A stretch of 64,000 nt of DNA, taken from Streptomyces sp. DG2A-72 (GTDB taxonomy: Bacteria; Actinomycetota; Actinomycetes; Streptomycetales; Streptomycetaceae). The position numbers and the translations under genes were made by a program. Positions 26,926 through 34,426 of this stretch are shown here, piece by piece (position 1 is the stretch's first letter; each line of letters starts with the position of its first letter). The stretch lies in assembly GCF_030499575.1 (NCBI RefSeq), contig NZ_JASTLC010000001.1, positions 5,294,001 through 5,358,000 of the forward strand, written 5' to 3'. The notes beneath the pieces were generated by a model. That model was not told the DNA's origin and ran no database searches. It saw only the letters and a program-made list of their open reading frames with translations.

Positions 26926-27626
26926 TCCACGAGGTCGACGAGGGGCTGCGGCGGCTGCTCGGCGAGTCCGGCCTGGAGGCATCGGGCGTCGAGGTCGTCT
27001 TCGACGCCCCCACCCGGGACTGGGCGGCGCGGCGCAGCGCCCCGACGGTCTGCGTCTTCCTGTACGACATCCGTGAGGACGCCGCCCGGCGCGGCACCGG
27101 CGCCGGGGAGGTGTACGACGAGGACGGGTTCCTGGTGGCGCGGCGCTCCCCGCCGCGCTGGTTCTGGCTGTCGTACATGGTCACGGCGTGGACGAGCCGC
27201 CCGCAGGACGAGCACCGGCTGCTCTCGCAGGTGCTCGCCACGCTGGTGGCCACGGACACGGTGCCGGCGCGGCTGCTCACCGGCACGCTCGCCGAACTCG
27301 GCCTCACCGTCGGGCTGGACGCCGGCGGGTCCGCGCTCGACGCGCCGGCCGCGTCCGATGTGTGGTCGGCGCTCGGCGGTGAGCTGAAGGCCTCGCTCGG
27401 CCTGCGCGTGCGCGCACCGCTCGCCGGTATCAGCCGGGTCACCGCCCCGCCGGTCACCGAGGGCCTCGTCGTCCGCTCCGCCGCCGCCCGCGAGGGCGAG
27501 GAAGCGGCACCGGGCCGCCGACTGCGCTACAAGGAGGTCAGCGACCCGGGCTCCGACGGCTTCACCGGCCCGCGTGAACGGGGCGAGGCCCCGGCCCGAC
27601 GCCGCCGGGGGGACCGCCAGCCGTGA
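26922..27626 (+). CDS. DUF4255 protein, CIS cap / sheath-terminator (Afp16/Pvc16-like)
   Basis: 234 residues from GTG 26922 (GTGA overlap with the upstream stop). The DUF4255 core spans residues 3-190 (IHEVDEGLRRLLGE, PTVCVFLYDIREDA, RWFWLSYMVTAW, EHRLLSQVLATLVATDTVP). In Afp/PVC-type systems this protein caps and ends the tube-sheath. The last 40 residues are Arg-rich and disordered, ending RRRRGDRQP, and the DNA coding for that tail is repeated 173 bp downstream. Its stop overlaps the mini-ORF start (GTGA 27623-27626). Confidence 0.88.
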   Translation: MIHEVDEGLRRLLGESGLEASGVEVVFDAPTRDWAARRSAPTVCVFLYDIREDAARRGTGAGEVYDEDGFLVARRSPPRWFWLSYMVTAWTSRPQDEHRLLSQVLATLVATDTVPARLLTGTLAELGLTVGLDAGGSALDAPAASDVWSALGGELKASLGLRVRAPLAGISRVTAPPVTEGLVVRSAAAREGEEAAPGRRLRYKEVSDPGSDGFTGPRERGEAPARRRRGDRQP

Positions 27627-27816
27627 CAGACGCTGCAGAACCCACTGTGGTCGGATCCGCCCTCCAGTCCGGCGCCGAACGGCGCCGCTGTGGGGACCGC
27701 GCTCCTGTTCAGTCCATCGCCGGCCGGCCGTGCCGGGGAGACCGCGCAACCGTTCAGCCCGACGCCGACGGGCGCCGCCGGGGGGACCGCCGGCCGTGAC
27801 ACACATCGCCGAACCT
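27601..27816. repeat. 173-bp-spaced direct repeat spanning the DUF4255/ATPase junction
   Basis: The segment 27601-27643 recurs at 27774-27816. The first 29 bases (GCCGCCGGGGGGACCGCC..., through GTGACA) differ at one position, and the next bases still give the same protein start pattern (VTxxAEP). The repeat carries the end of the DUF4255 gene, the GTGA overlap and the beginning of the ATPase gene. Weaker GGGGACCG repeats lie between (about 27693 and 27740). Confidence 0.8.
27623..27799 (+). CDS. 58-residue junction mini-ORF between cap and ATPase genes
   Basis: GTG 27623 overlaps the DUF4255 stop and its own TGA (27797-27799) overlaps the ATPase GTG, so it sits in a GTGA-to-GTGA relay. The product begins VTDAAEP, like the ATPase (VTHIAEP), and ends GRRRGDRRP, like DUF4255 (RRRRGDRQP). 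Inside are decayed Arg-rich repeats (RRRCGDRAPVQ, CRGDRATVQ). It looks like a duplicated gene junction kept as a closed, coupled frame. Whether the peptide itself matters is open. Confidence 0.55.
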   Translation: MTDAAEPTVVGSALQSGAERRRCGDRAPVQSIAGRPCRGDRATVQPDADGRRRGDRRP

Positions 27817-30198
27817 GTCGTCGCCGCACCCGGCGCCGTAACACGCCCTGCCGCTGAACTCCTCTCCGCCGACATCGACCCCCTGTGGACGCGACTTCGT
27901 GCGGTCGAGGAGCGGGTTCGGCATGCGGTGGGGGTGCGGCGGGCGGGGGATCCGGATCCTGACGATCCGTACCGGGGGCAGTACCTCACGCCCGAGGCGG
28001 CGGCGCGGATTCTGGACGAGCCGGGTGGTCTCGACGTACCCGGGGAGGAGCCCTGGCAGCCGCCGGCCGGTTCCGTACTCGACGGGCTGGCGCGGCGGTT
28101 CGGCCTGTCCCCCCTCGATCTGGACCTGCTCCTGGTCGCGATGGCGCCGGATCTGGACGCGCGGTTCGAGCGGCTCTACGGCTATCTCAACGACGACCTG
28201 ACACGCCGCCGGCCCACGGTCGGGCTCGCCCTGGAGCTGTGCGGGCTCACCGGCGCGGCACCCGCCCGGTTCCGGCTCGCCCCCGGAGCGCCGCTGATCG
28301 AGGGCGGACTGGTGGAGGTCACCGAGCCGGAACGGCCGCCGCTGTCCCGGGTTTTGGTGGTCCCCGACCGGGTCACCGGGCACCTGCTGGGCAGCGTGCA
28401 GCCGGACGCCCGGCTCGCCGGGGTGCTCGGCGAGGCACGGGAGGACCCGACCGCCGAGGAGACGGACGTCCACCTGACCGCCGCCGCGGCCATGACCGGC
28501 GTCGGTCTCGTCCATCTGCGCAGCCGCGGCGGCGACGCCGAGGGACTCGCCGCCGCCGCCCTGCACGCGGCCGGGCTGCGCCCGCTCGCCCTGGACGCGG
28601 TGGCACTCGCCCGGCGCCCGGCCGAGGTGCCGGAGCTGGCCCGGGCGACCGCCCGCGAAGCCCGCCTGACCGGCGCCGGCGTCGTCCTCGGCCCGCTGGA
28701 GTCGCTGCCCGCCGAACCCGCCGAACGGGCCCGTACGCTCTGGACGTTGTGCGCGGCGTTACGCGGGATCCCCCTGTTCACGCACGGCACCGGCGGCTGG
28801 GCCCCGGAATGGGCGGCCGACACCCCCGTCGTCCTGACCGTGCCGGCCCCTTCCCCTGAACGGCAGGCCGTGCGCTGGCGGCACGCCCTGGAACGGGCCG
28901 CGGGTGACGGCTCGGTGGTGCCCGGCGGCGTCGACGGGTTCGCCCGGACCGCCGGTGACGGTTCCACGACCGGCCGCCTGGCGCGGACCGCCGGTGACGG
29001 TTCAGCGACGGGCGAGGCTGAGGCGCTTGCCCGAGCCGTCGGGGGTGGTGCCACGGCCAGTGAGGTCGGTGCGTTCGCCCGTGCCGCTGGGGATGGCGTC
29101 ATGTCCGGCGATGTCGGCGTGTTCGCTCAAGTTGCCGGAGACGGGGCCACGGCCAGTGAGGTCGGCGCGTTCGCCCGAGCTGCTGGGGATGGCGTCGCGA
29201 CCGGTGACGCCGAGGAGTTGGCGTTGGCTGTTGCCGCGCACCGGCTGGACGCCGGGCAGTTGCGCCGTGCCGCCGATGTGGCGGTGCGTACGGCCGCCCT
29301 GGCGGGCCGTCCGGTCCGTCCCGAGGATGTGCGGGCCGCCGTACGCGCTCAGAACGGGGCGGGGCTGGACCGGCTGGCCCGGCGGGTGGAGCCGGGTGTC
29401 GGGTGGGACGATCTGGTGCTTCCGCCCACCACCCACCGGCGGTTGCGGGAGCTCGCGCTGCGCGCCCGCCATCGCGAGCAGGTGCTCGGGCAGTGGGGGA
29501 TGCGGCCCGGCGGGGGCCGGGGACGCGGTGTGATCGCGCTGTTCGCCGGGGAGTCGGGCACCGGCAAGACCATGTCCGCGGAAGTCGTGGCCGCGGATCT
29601 GGGCATGGATCTGTATGTGGTGGATCTGTCCACAGTTGTGGACAAGTACATCGGTGAGACCGAGAAGAACCTGGAGCGGATCTTCACCGAGGCCTCCGCG
29701 GTCAACGCGGTGCTGCTCTTCGACGAGGCCGACGCGATCTTCGGCAAGCGCTCGGAGGTGAAGGACGCGCACGACCGGCACGCCAACATCGAGTCGGCGT
29801 ACCTGCTGCAGCGCATGGAGTCGTTCGACGGCATCGCGGTGCTGACCACCAACCTGCGGGCCAACCTGGACGAGGCGTTCACCCGCCGCCTGGACGTCGT
29901 CGCGGACTTCCCCGTGCCCGACGCCGGTCACCGCCTCGCCCTGTGGGACCGGTGCCTGGGCGACCGGCTGCCCCGCGCCGACGACCTGGACCTCGCCTTC
30001 TGCGCGGACCGCTTCGAACTCGCCGGCGGCTCCATCCGGGCCTGCGCGGTCACCGCGGCCTACCTCGCCGCGGAGTCCGGCGGCCCGCTCACCATGCGGC
30101 AGGTGGTGACGGCGGTCGCGCAGGAGTACCGCAAGCTCGGACGGCTGGTCCTGGAGGGCGAGTTCGGCCCGTACCTTGCCGTGGCCACCGGCGCGTGA
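27796..30198 (+). CDS. CIS AAA+ ATPase (Afp15/Pvc15-like)
   Basis: 800 residues from GTG 27796. The N-terminal helical region (about 1-330) resembles the non-catalytic domain of Pvc15-type ATPases (YRGQYLTPEAAARIL, FGLSPLDLDLLLVAMAPDLD). A single AAA+ domain spans about 530-760: Walker A FAGESGTGKT (about 580), Walker B LLFDEADAIFG (about 640), sensor and Arg finger in RANLDEAFTRRLD. Such ATPases are thought to help assemble or release CIS particles. Residues about 369-478 are an inserted 16-residue tandem repeat. It is convergent with the DUF4157 gene with only 27 bp between stops. Confidence 0.9.
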   Translation: MTHIAEPVVAAPGAVTRPAAELLSADIDPLWTRLRAVEERVRHAVGVRRAGDPDPDDPYRGQYLTPEAAARILDEPGGLDVPGEEPWQPPAGSVLDGLARRFGLSPLDLDLLLVAMAPDLDARFERLYGYLNDDLTRRRPTVGLALELCGLTGAAPARFRLAPGAPLIEGGLVEVTEPERPPLSRVLVVPDRVTGHLLGSVQPDARLAGVLGEAREDPTAEETDVHLTAAAAMTGVGLVHLRSRGGDAEGLAAAALHAAGLRPLALDAVALARRPAEVPELARATAREARLTGAGVVLGPLESLPAEPAERARTLWTLCAALRGIPLFTHGTGGWAPEWAADTPVVLTVPAPSPERQAVRWRHALERAAGDGSVVPGGVDGFARTAGDGSTTGRLARTAGDGSATGEAEALARAVGGGATASEVGAFARAAGDGVMSGDVGVFAQVAGDGATASEVGAFARAAGDGVATGDAEELALAVAAHRLDAGQLRRAADVAVRTAALAGRPVRPEDVRAAVRAQNGAGLDRLARRVEPGVGWDDLVLPPTTHRRLRELALRARHREQVLGQWGMRPGGGRGRGVIALFAGESGTGKTMSAEVVAADLGMDLYVVDLSTVVDKYIGETEKNLERIFTEASAVNAVLLFDEADAIFGKRSEVKDAHDRHANIESAYLLQRMESFDGIAVLTTNLRANLDEAFTRRLDVVADFPVPDAGHRLALWDRCLGDRLPRADDLDLAFCADRFELAGGSIRACAVTAAYLAAESGGPLTMRQVVTAVAQEYRKLGRLVLEGEFGPYLAVATGA
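28900..29229 (+). repeat. Minisatellite coding for about seven 16-residue repeats inside the ATPase
   Basis: In-frame units of about 48 bp read AGDGSATGEAEALARA, VGGGATASEVGAFARA, AGDGVMSGDVGVFAQV, AGDGATASEVGAFARA and similar. The last unit merges into native helix ELALAVAAHRLDAG, so the array seems to have grown from that helix. It lies between the N-terminal region and the AAA+ domain, where length change would be tolerated. Confidence 0.8.
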
Positions 30199-30225
30199 GG
30201 GGCGGTCCGCACGACCCGCCCCCGG

Positions 30226-31488
30226 TCAGACGAGCTTGCAGGGCACGTAGGCGTAGCCCAGCCGGGCAGCCGCGGCCAGGCGGTGATTTCCGTCCTTGAT
30301 GCTGATGCCACTCCCGCTGACCTTGATCTTGATCGGATCGAGCGCGGCGCTGTTCCGTACGCCGCTGGCGGCGTTGTTGAACTTAACCTCGTCGAGCCCG
30401 CCCGCAACGGTGTCCGCACGGCCGCTGGCCTCTTGCAGCAACGCGACGCTCACTTCGACCAGTTGATCCGAACTCACTCCGTACGCCTCGAAGTCCTGCA
30501 GGCTGTCGATCCACGCCTCGTGGAAGGCCTGGCCGTTCGCCTTGACGTTATAGATCGTGTCCCGCTGCGGTGTGAAGTGGCCGGTCAGGTCCGCCTGGGC
30601 CTTGTCCGCCCCGATTTCTCCGAGGCTGTAGTACATACTGAGGTCGTCGTCGGCCTTTATGTATCCGAAGTCGCCGCCCTCATCGAAGATCACGCGCTGT
30701 TCGGTACCAGAGAGCTGGAAGATCGTCTCGTTGGTCTTGGCGCTCTTCTCCCTGTCCAGGATGAGCCGCAACCCCGGGTAGTCGGGGTCGACGTGGGTGT
30801 GGTCGCCCTCCTCTTCGGCGGGTTTCGGCTGCGGGCGCCGCTGCACGGAGGGCTCGGCGGCCCGGTGGCGGGGCGGTTGGGCCGGGTGGTCCTCCGCGGG
30901 GGCCTGGGAGAGGGGCTGGGACAGCACCCTGGACGCGTTCGCCTCCGCCTCGCGCTCGAAGCGGTCGGAAGGGTCGCTGACCCGCAGCCCGTTGCCGTCG
31001 TCGGTGCCCGCGACGGGGCCGGTGCGCTGCTGGACGACGTGGGTCAGCTCGTGGGCGAGTGTGTGCCGGTCGCCTCCGCCCTCGCCGATGACGATGTGGC
31101 TGCCCGAGGTGTAGGCGCGGGCGCCGATCCCGGCCGCGGAGCTCCGGGCGGTTGCACCGGTGTGCAGGCGGACGTCGGAGAAGTCGGCACCGAGCCTGGC
31201 CTCCATCTCCTGGCGCACCGGACCGGCCAGCGGCTTCCCGGCCGATCCCAGCACCTGGTGCACGTCGGTGCCGGGCGCCTCGGGGGCTTCCTCGGTGCGG
31301 GCGCGGCGGGCGATCATGCCGGCCGCGATGGCGTTGCCCGCCGTCCGCTGTACGGCGCGCAACGCATCGGCGGTGAGCGGCGCGGGTACGGCGGCACCGG
31401 CGCCCGGCGTCTGACGGCGCACTGCCTGGGTGTGGCGCTCGGCCTCGTAGGCCTCGGTGCGCCCGGAACGCGACCTGGACCTCTGCAC
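30226..31488 (-). CDS. eCIS-core (DUF4157) protein with ParB-like C-terminus, candidate CIS cargo
   Basis: 420 residues from GTG 31488 with GAGGAGG just upstream. Residues about 75-160 are the DUF4157 domain with a zinc-peptidase motif HELTH (146-150) in RHTLAHELTHVVQQR. A disordered linker with VQR motifs (PSVQRR; also VQRSRS at the N-terminus and AVQRTAGN) leads to an unfamiliar domain (about 240-420). That domain ends in SIKDGNHRLAAAARLGYAYVP, resembling ParB/sulfiredoxin-type nucleotide-binding folds. DUF4157 is known as a marker of eCIS-associated cargo. It is the only leftward gene within the operon and has its own promoter region, as expected for an effector. Confidence 0.8.
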   Translation of the reverse strand: MQRSRSRSGRTEAYEAERHTQAVRRQTPGAGAAVPAPLTADALRAVQRTAGNAIAAGMIARRARTEEAPEAPGTDVHQVLGSAGKPLAGPVRQEMEARLGADFSDVRLHTGATARSSAAGIGARAYTSGSHIVIGEGGGDRHTLAHELTHVVQQRTGPVAGTDDGNGLRVSDPSDRFEREAEANASRVLSQPLSQAPAEDHPAQPPRHRAAEPSVQRRPQPKPAEEEGDHTHVDPDYPGLRLILDREKSAKTNETIFQLSGTEQRVIFDEGGDFGYIKADDDLSMYYSLGEIGADKAQADLTGHFTPQRDTIYNVKANGQAFHEAWIDSLQDFEAYGVSSDQLVEVSVALLQEASGRADTVAGGLDEVKFNNAASGVRNSAALDPIKIKVSGSGISIKDGNHRLAAAARLGYAYVPCKLV

Positions 31489-31737
31489 TTTGGTTCCTCC
31501 TCGCCGGCGCACCCCTGCTGAAGCTCCCCATTGGAACGTGCGGGTCGACGGGGCGTCCAGGTCCGCACGGGCAGTGTGAGTGCAAAGGCGGGTGATGTCC
31601 GGCCGGTCCGTGCGGGAGGTACGGAAAGGCAGCGGGCCTGCCCCCGACCGGGTCCCCCGGTCCCTGTCACCCGCCCCACCCGCCCCCGCAGACTCGGCCT
31701 GGACACAGGTGACAAGCAAGGACGCTAAGGAGCGAAC
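31489..31737. promoter_or_regulatory. Divergent promoter region between the cargo gene and the sheath operon
   Basis: 249 bp between the leftward DUF4157 gene and the rightward sheath gene. It splits the locus into regulatory (22.7-30.2 kb) and structural (31.7-45.9 kb) blocks. TAAGGAG at 31727-31733 is the sheath ribosome site. No named promoter consensus is evident. Confidence 0.45.
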
Positions 31738-33300
31738 ATGCCGACGTACCTCACCCCGGGCGTATACGTGGAGGAGGTGCAGTCCGGTGCTCGACCGATC
31801 GAAGGGGTCGGCACCGCCGTCGCCGCGTTCGTCGGGTTCGCCGAGCGCGGACCCTTCCACGCGCCGACGCTGGTCACCAGCTGGGACCAGTACACCCAGG
31901 AGTTCGGTGGCTTCACCGAGGGCACCTACCTGGCCCACGCGGTCTACGGGTACTTCTCCAACGGCGGCGGCGCCGCGTACGTGGTGCGCATCGGCGGTTC
32001 CGCCGAGGACGCCTCCGCCCCGTCGGCGAACGGCGCCCGGGGCAAGCGGGACGCCAGGGTCGCGGAGCCGGTGGAGCTGGGCGGCTTCCTGGTCGCGGCC
32101 AAGGCCGGCGTGACCGGGGTGTCGGTGGAGGTCGCCGACGCGGGCGGTGAGAACCCGCCGGAGGACCGCTTCAAGCTGCTGGTCCGCAGGGGCGACGAGG
32201 TCGTGGAGACGTACGAGGCCTCCACCCGCAAGAACGTCAAGGGCTACCTGGTCAACCAGGCCCGCGCCTCCAAGCTGATCGAGGTCACCGAGCAGCGCGG
32301 CGCCACCCAGACCAAGCCCGCCACGCAGACCCTGGCCGTCCCCGACGCCCCGGGCGTCCCCGCCACGAACGGCGCCGGCGAGGTGGCCCGCCTCAACCCC
32401 GCCGAGTACGTCGGCGACTCCGCGGCCCGCACCGGCTTCGGCGGCCTGGAGACCATCGACGAGATCACCATGGTCGCGGTGCCGGACCTGATGAGCGCCT
32501 ACCAGCGCGGCGACATCGACGCCGAGGGCGTGCGCACCGTACAGCTCGCCGTGATCTCGCACTGCGAGCAGATGGGCGACCGGGTCGCCGTCCTCGACGC
32601 CCCGCCCGGACTCTCCGCCCAGCAGGTGCGCACCTGGCGCAACGACGAGGCGGGCTACGACTCCCGCTACGCCACCCTCTACTACCCGTGGGTGCGGGTC
32701 TTCGACCCGGCCCTCGGCCGCAACACCACCGTCCCGCCGAGCGGTCACGTCGCCGGTGTGTGGGCGCGCAGCGACGGCGAGCGCGGTGTGCACAAGGCGC
32801 CCGCCAACGAGGTCATCCGCGGCGCGGTCGACCTGGAGATCCGGCTCAGCAAGGGCGAGCAGGACCTGCTGAACCCGATCGGCGTGAACTGTGTCCGGGC
32901 CTTCCCCGGCCGCGGCATCCGGATCTGGGGTGCCCGCACCCTCTCCTCCGACCCGGCCTGGCGCTACCTCAACGTGCGCCGCCTGTTCAACTACCTGGAG
33001 GAGTCCATCCTCCTGGGCACCCAGTGGGTGGTCTTCGAGCCCAACGACGACCGGCTGTGGGCGAGCATCCGCCGCAACGTCACGGCGTTCCTCCAGGAGG
33101 AATGGCGCCGGGGCGCGCTGTTCGGCCGTACCGCCGAAGAGGCGTTCTACGTGAAGTGCGACCGCGACAACAACCCGCAGGAGTCCATCGACCAGGGCCG
33201 GGTCGTCTGCGAGATCGGTGTCTCGCCGGTCAAGCCGGCCGAGTTCGTGGTCTTCCGGCTGGCCCAGTTCTCCGACAGCACCAGCCTCATCGACGAGTGA
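31738..33300 (+). CDS. Contractile sheath protein (phage tail sheath family)
   Basis: 520 residues, ATG 31738. The start MPTYLTPGVYVEEVQSGARPIEGVGTAVAAFVGFAERGP is the hallmark of tail sheath proteins. The conserved C-terminal subdomain follows from about residue 330 (GHVAGVWARSDGERGVHKAPANEV, INCVRAFPGRGIRIWGARTLS, YLNVRRLFNYLEESI) and ends with the inter-subunit strand region EFVVFRLAQF. The length is compact, like eCIS sheaths. Its contraction drives the tube. Confidence 0.95.
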   Translation: MPTYLTPGVYVEEVQSGARPIEGVGTAVAAFVGFAERGPFHAPTLVTSWDQYTQEFGGFTEGTYLAHAVYGYFSNGGGAAYVVRIGGSAEDASAPSANGARGKRDARVAEPVELGGFLVAAKAGVTGVSVEVADAGGENPPEDRFKLLVRRGDEVVETYEASTRKNVKGYLVNQARASKLIEVTEQRGATQTKPATQTLAVPDAPGVPATNGAGEVARLNPAEYVGDSAARTGFGGLETIDEITMVAVPDLMSAYQRGDIDAEGVRTVQLAVISHCEQMGDRVAVLDAPPGLSAQQVRTWRNDEAGYDSRYATLYYPWVRVFDPALGRNTTVPPSGHVAGVWARSDGERGVHKAPANEVIRGAVDLEIRLSKGEQDLLNPIGVNCVRAFPGRGIRIWGARTLSSDPAWRYLNVRRLFNYLEESILLGTQWVVFEPNDDRLWASIRRNVTAFLQEEWRRGALFGRTAEEAFYVKCDRDNNPQESIDQGRVVCEIGVSPVKPAEFVVFRLAQFSDSTSLIDE

Positions 33301-33335
33301 CCCGCCGGGTCCTCAAGGAAAGGTGACAGACAGTC

Positions 33336-33776
33336 ATGGCAACGGGCGATGCTCTTTCCACCCACGTCTTCGGCGTGCAGCTCGGCGGCTACCTGGTCGA
33401 GTCGATCCAGGAGATCAGCGGACTGACCGTCGAGGAGGAGGTCGTCGAGGTCAAGCAGGTCAGCGACCAGGGCAAGCAGATCATCCGCAAGCAGCCCGGC
33501 GCGCGCCAGGCCGGTGAGATCACGATCACCCGGGGACTCGACCAGAGCAGCGAGTTCACCAAGTGGATCAAGGAGACGCTGAACAACGGCGCCGTCAACA
33601 CCGCGCGGCAGAACCTGACCATCGAGATCAAGGACTCCGAGGGCAACACGGTCCGCCGTATCCAGCTGATGCAGGGCTGGGCCTCCAAGTGGGAGGGCCC
33701 CTCGCTGAAGGCGGGCGAGTCGTCGCCGGCCACCGAGTCCGTCACGATCACGTTCGAGGAGATCGTCGTCGAATGA
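33336..33776 (+). CDS. CIS inner tube protein (Afp1/Pvc1-like)
   Basis: 146 residues, ATG 33336, preceded by AAGGAAAGGTG. The gp19/Hcp-like tube fold is recognisable: HVFGVQLGGYLVESIQEISGLTVEEEVVEVKQVSDQGKQ, GEITITRGLDQSSEFTKWI, QLMQGWASKWEGPSLKAGES, VTITFEEIVVE. It should polymerise inside the sheath. It follows the sheath by 35 bp and overlaps the next gene (ATGA, 33773). Confidence 0.94.
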   Translation: MATGDALSTHVFGVQLGGYLVESIQEISGLTVEEEVVEVKQVSDQGKQIIRKQPGARQAGEITITRGLDQSSEFTKWIKETLNNGAVNTARQNLTIEIKDSEGNTVRRIQLMQGWASKWEGPSLKAGESSPATESVTITFEEIVVE

Positions 33777-34267
33777 GGCGCCGAACGGTGACGGCGGGCA
33801 ACCTGGACGAGATCCTCCAGGCGACGGCGCCCGCCCAGGCGTCGGAGCAGGCGGCGGCCACCCCGGCCGCCGCCCCGCCGCGCCGCGAGGACCACGGGCT
33901 GCGCACCGAGTTCGAGTTCGAACTGCCGCGCGGGTACGTCGACGACGAGGGCACGGTGCACCGGCACGGCTCGATGCGCCTGGCCACCGCCCGCGACGAA
34001 CTGCGGCCCCAGATCGACCTGCGGGTCAAGGAGAACCCGGCGTACCTGAGCGTGGTGCTGCTGAGCCAGGTGATCACCCGGCTCGGCAACATCACCGATG
34101 TGCACGCCGGGATCGTGGAGCGGATGTACGCCACCGACGTGGCGTTCCTCCAGGACTTCTACCGCCGCGTCAACAGCGAGGGCCACACCCGCGCGGCGGT
34201 CACCTGCCCGCACTGCGAGGGCGGCTTCGAGGTCGACCTCTCGGGTGGGCGCCTGGGGGAATCGTGA
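33773..34267 (+). CDS. CIS tail assembly protein with C-terminal CxxC
   Basis: 164 residues from ATG 33773 (or GTG 33788). A disordered Ala-rich N-terminus precedes a core at residues 45-140 (LRTEFEFELPRGYVDDEGTVHRHGSMRLATARDELRP, YLSVVLLSQVITRLGNITDVHAGIVERMYATDVAFLQDFY), as in phage tail-assembly chaperone-like proteins of this gene position. It ends with a Cys pair, TCPHCEGGFEVDL, possibly a half zinc ribbon. It overlaps neighbours at both ends. Confidence 0.75.
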   Translation: MRRRTVTAGNLDEILQATAPAQASEQAAATPAAAPPRREDHGLRTEFEFELPRGYVDDEGTVHRHGSMRLATARDELRPQIDLRVKENPAYLSVVLLSQVITRLGNITDVHAGIVERMYATDVAFLQDFYRRVNSEGHTRAAVTCPHCEGGFEVDLSGGRLGES

Positions 34268-34422
34268 CGTACGCCCTTCCCCGGCTCCGGGAGGAGATCG
34301 CGTACATCGCCTATCACTTCCACTGGCAACGCGAGGAGATCCTCGACCTGACCCACGGCGAACGCCAGCAGTGGGTGGCCGAGATCGCCCGTATCAACAC
34401 CCGCATGAACGAAGGCGGTTGA
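34264..34422 (+). CDS. Small CIS protein (DUF6760-like)
   Basis: 52 residues from GTG 34264, overlapping the previous stop (GTGA). The sequence begins VTYALPRLREEIAYIAYHFHWQ and continues EEILDLTHGERQQWVAEIARIN, two amphipathic helices. It matches the short conserved protein often coded after the tail assembly protein in eCIS and phage tail loci. Possibly an alternative C-terminal extension or partner of that protein, as in phage G/GT pairs. Confidence 0.7.
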   Translation: MTYALPRLREEIAYIAYHFHWQREEILDLTHGERQQWVAEIARINTRMNEGG

Positions 34423-34426
34423 GCAC

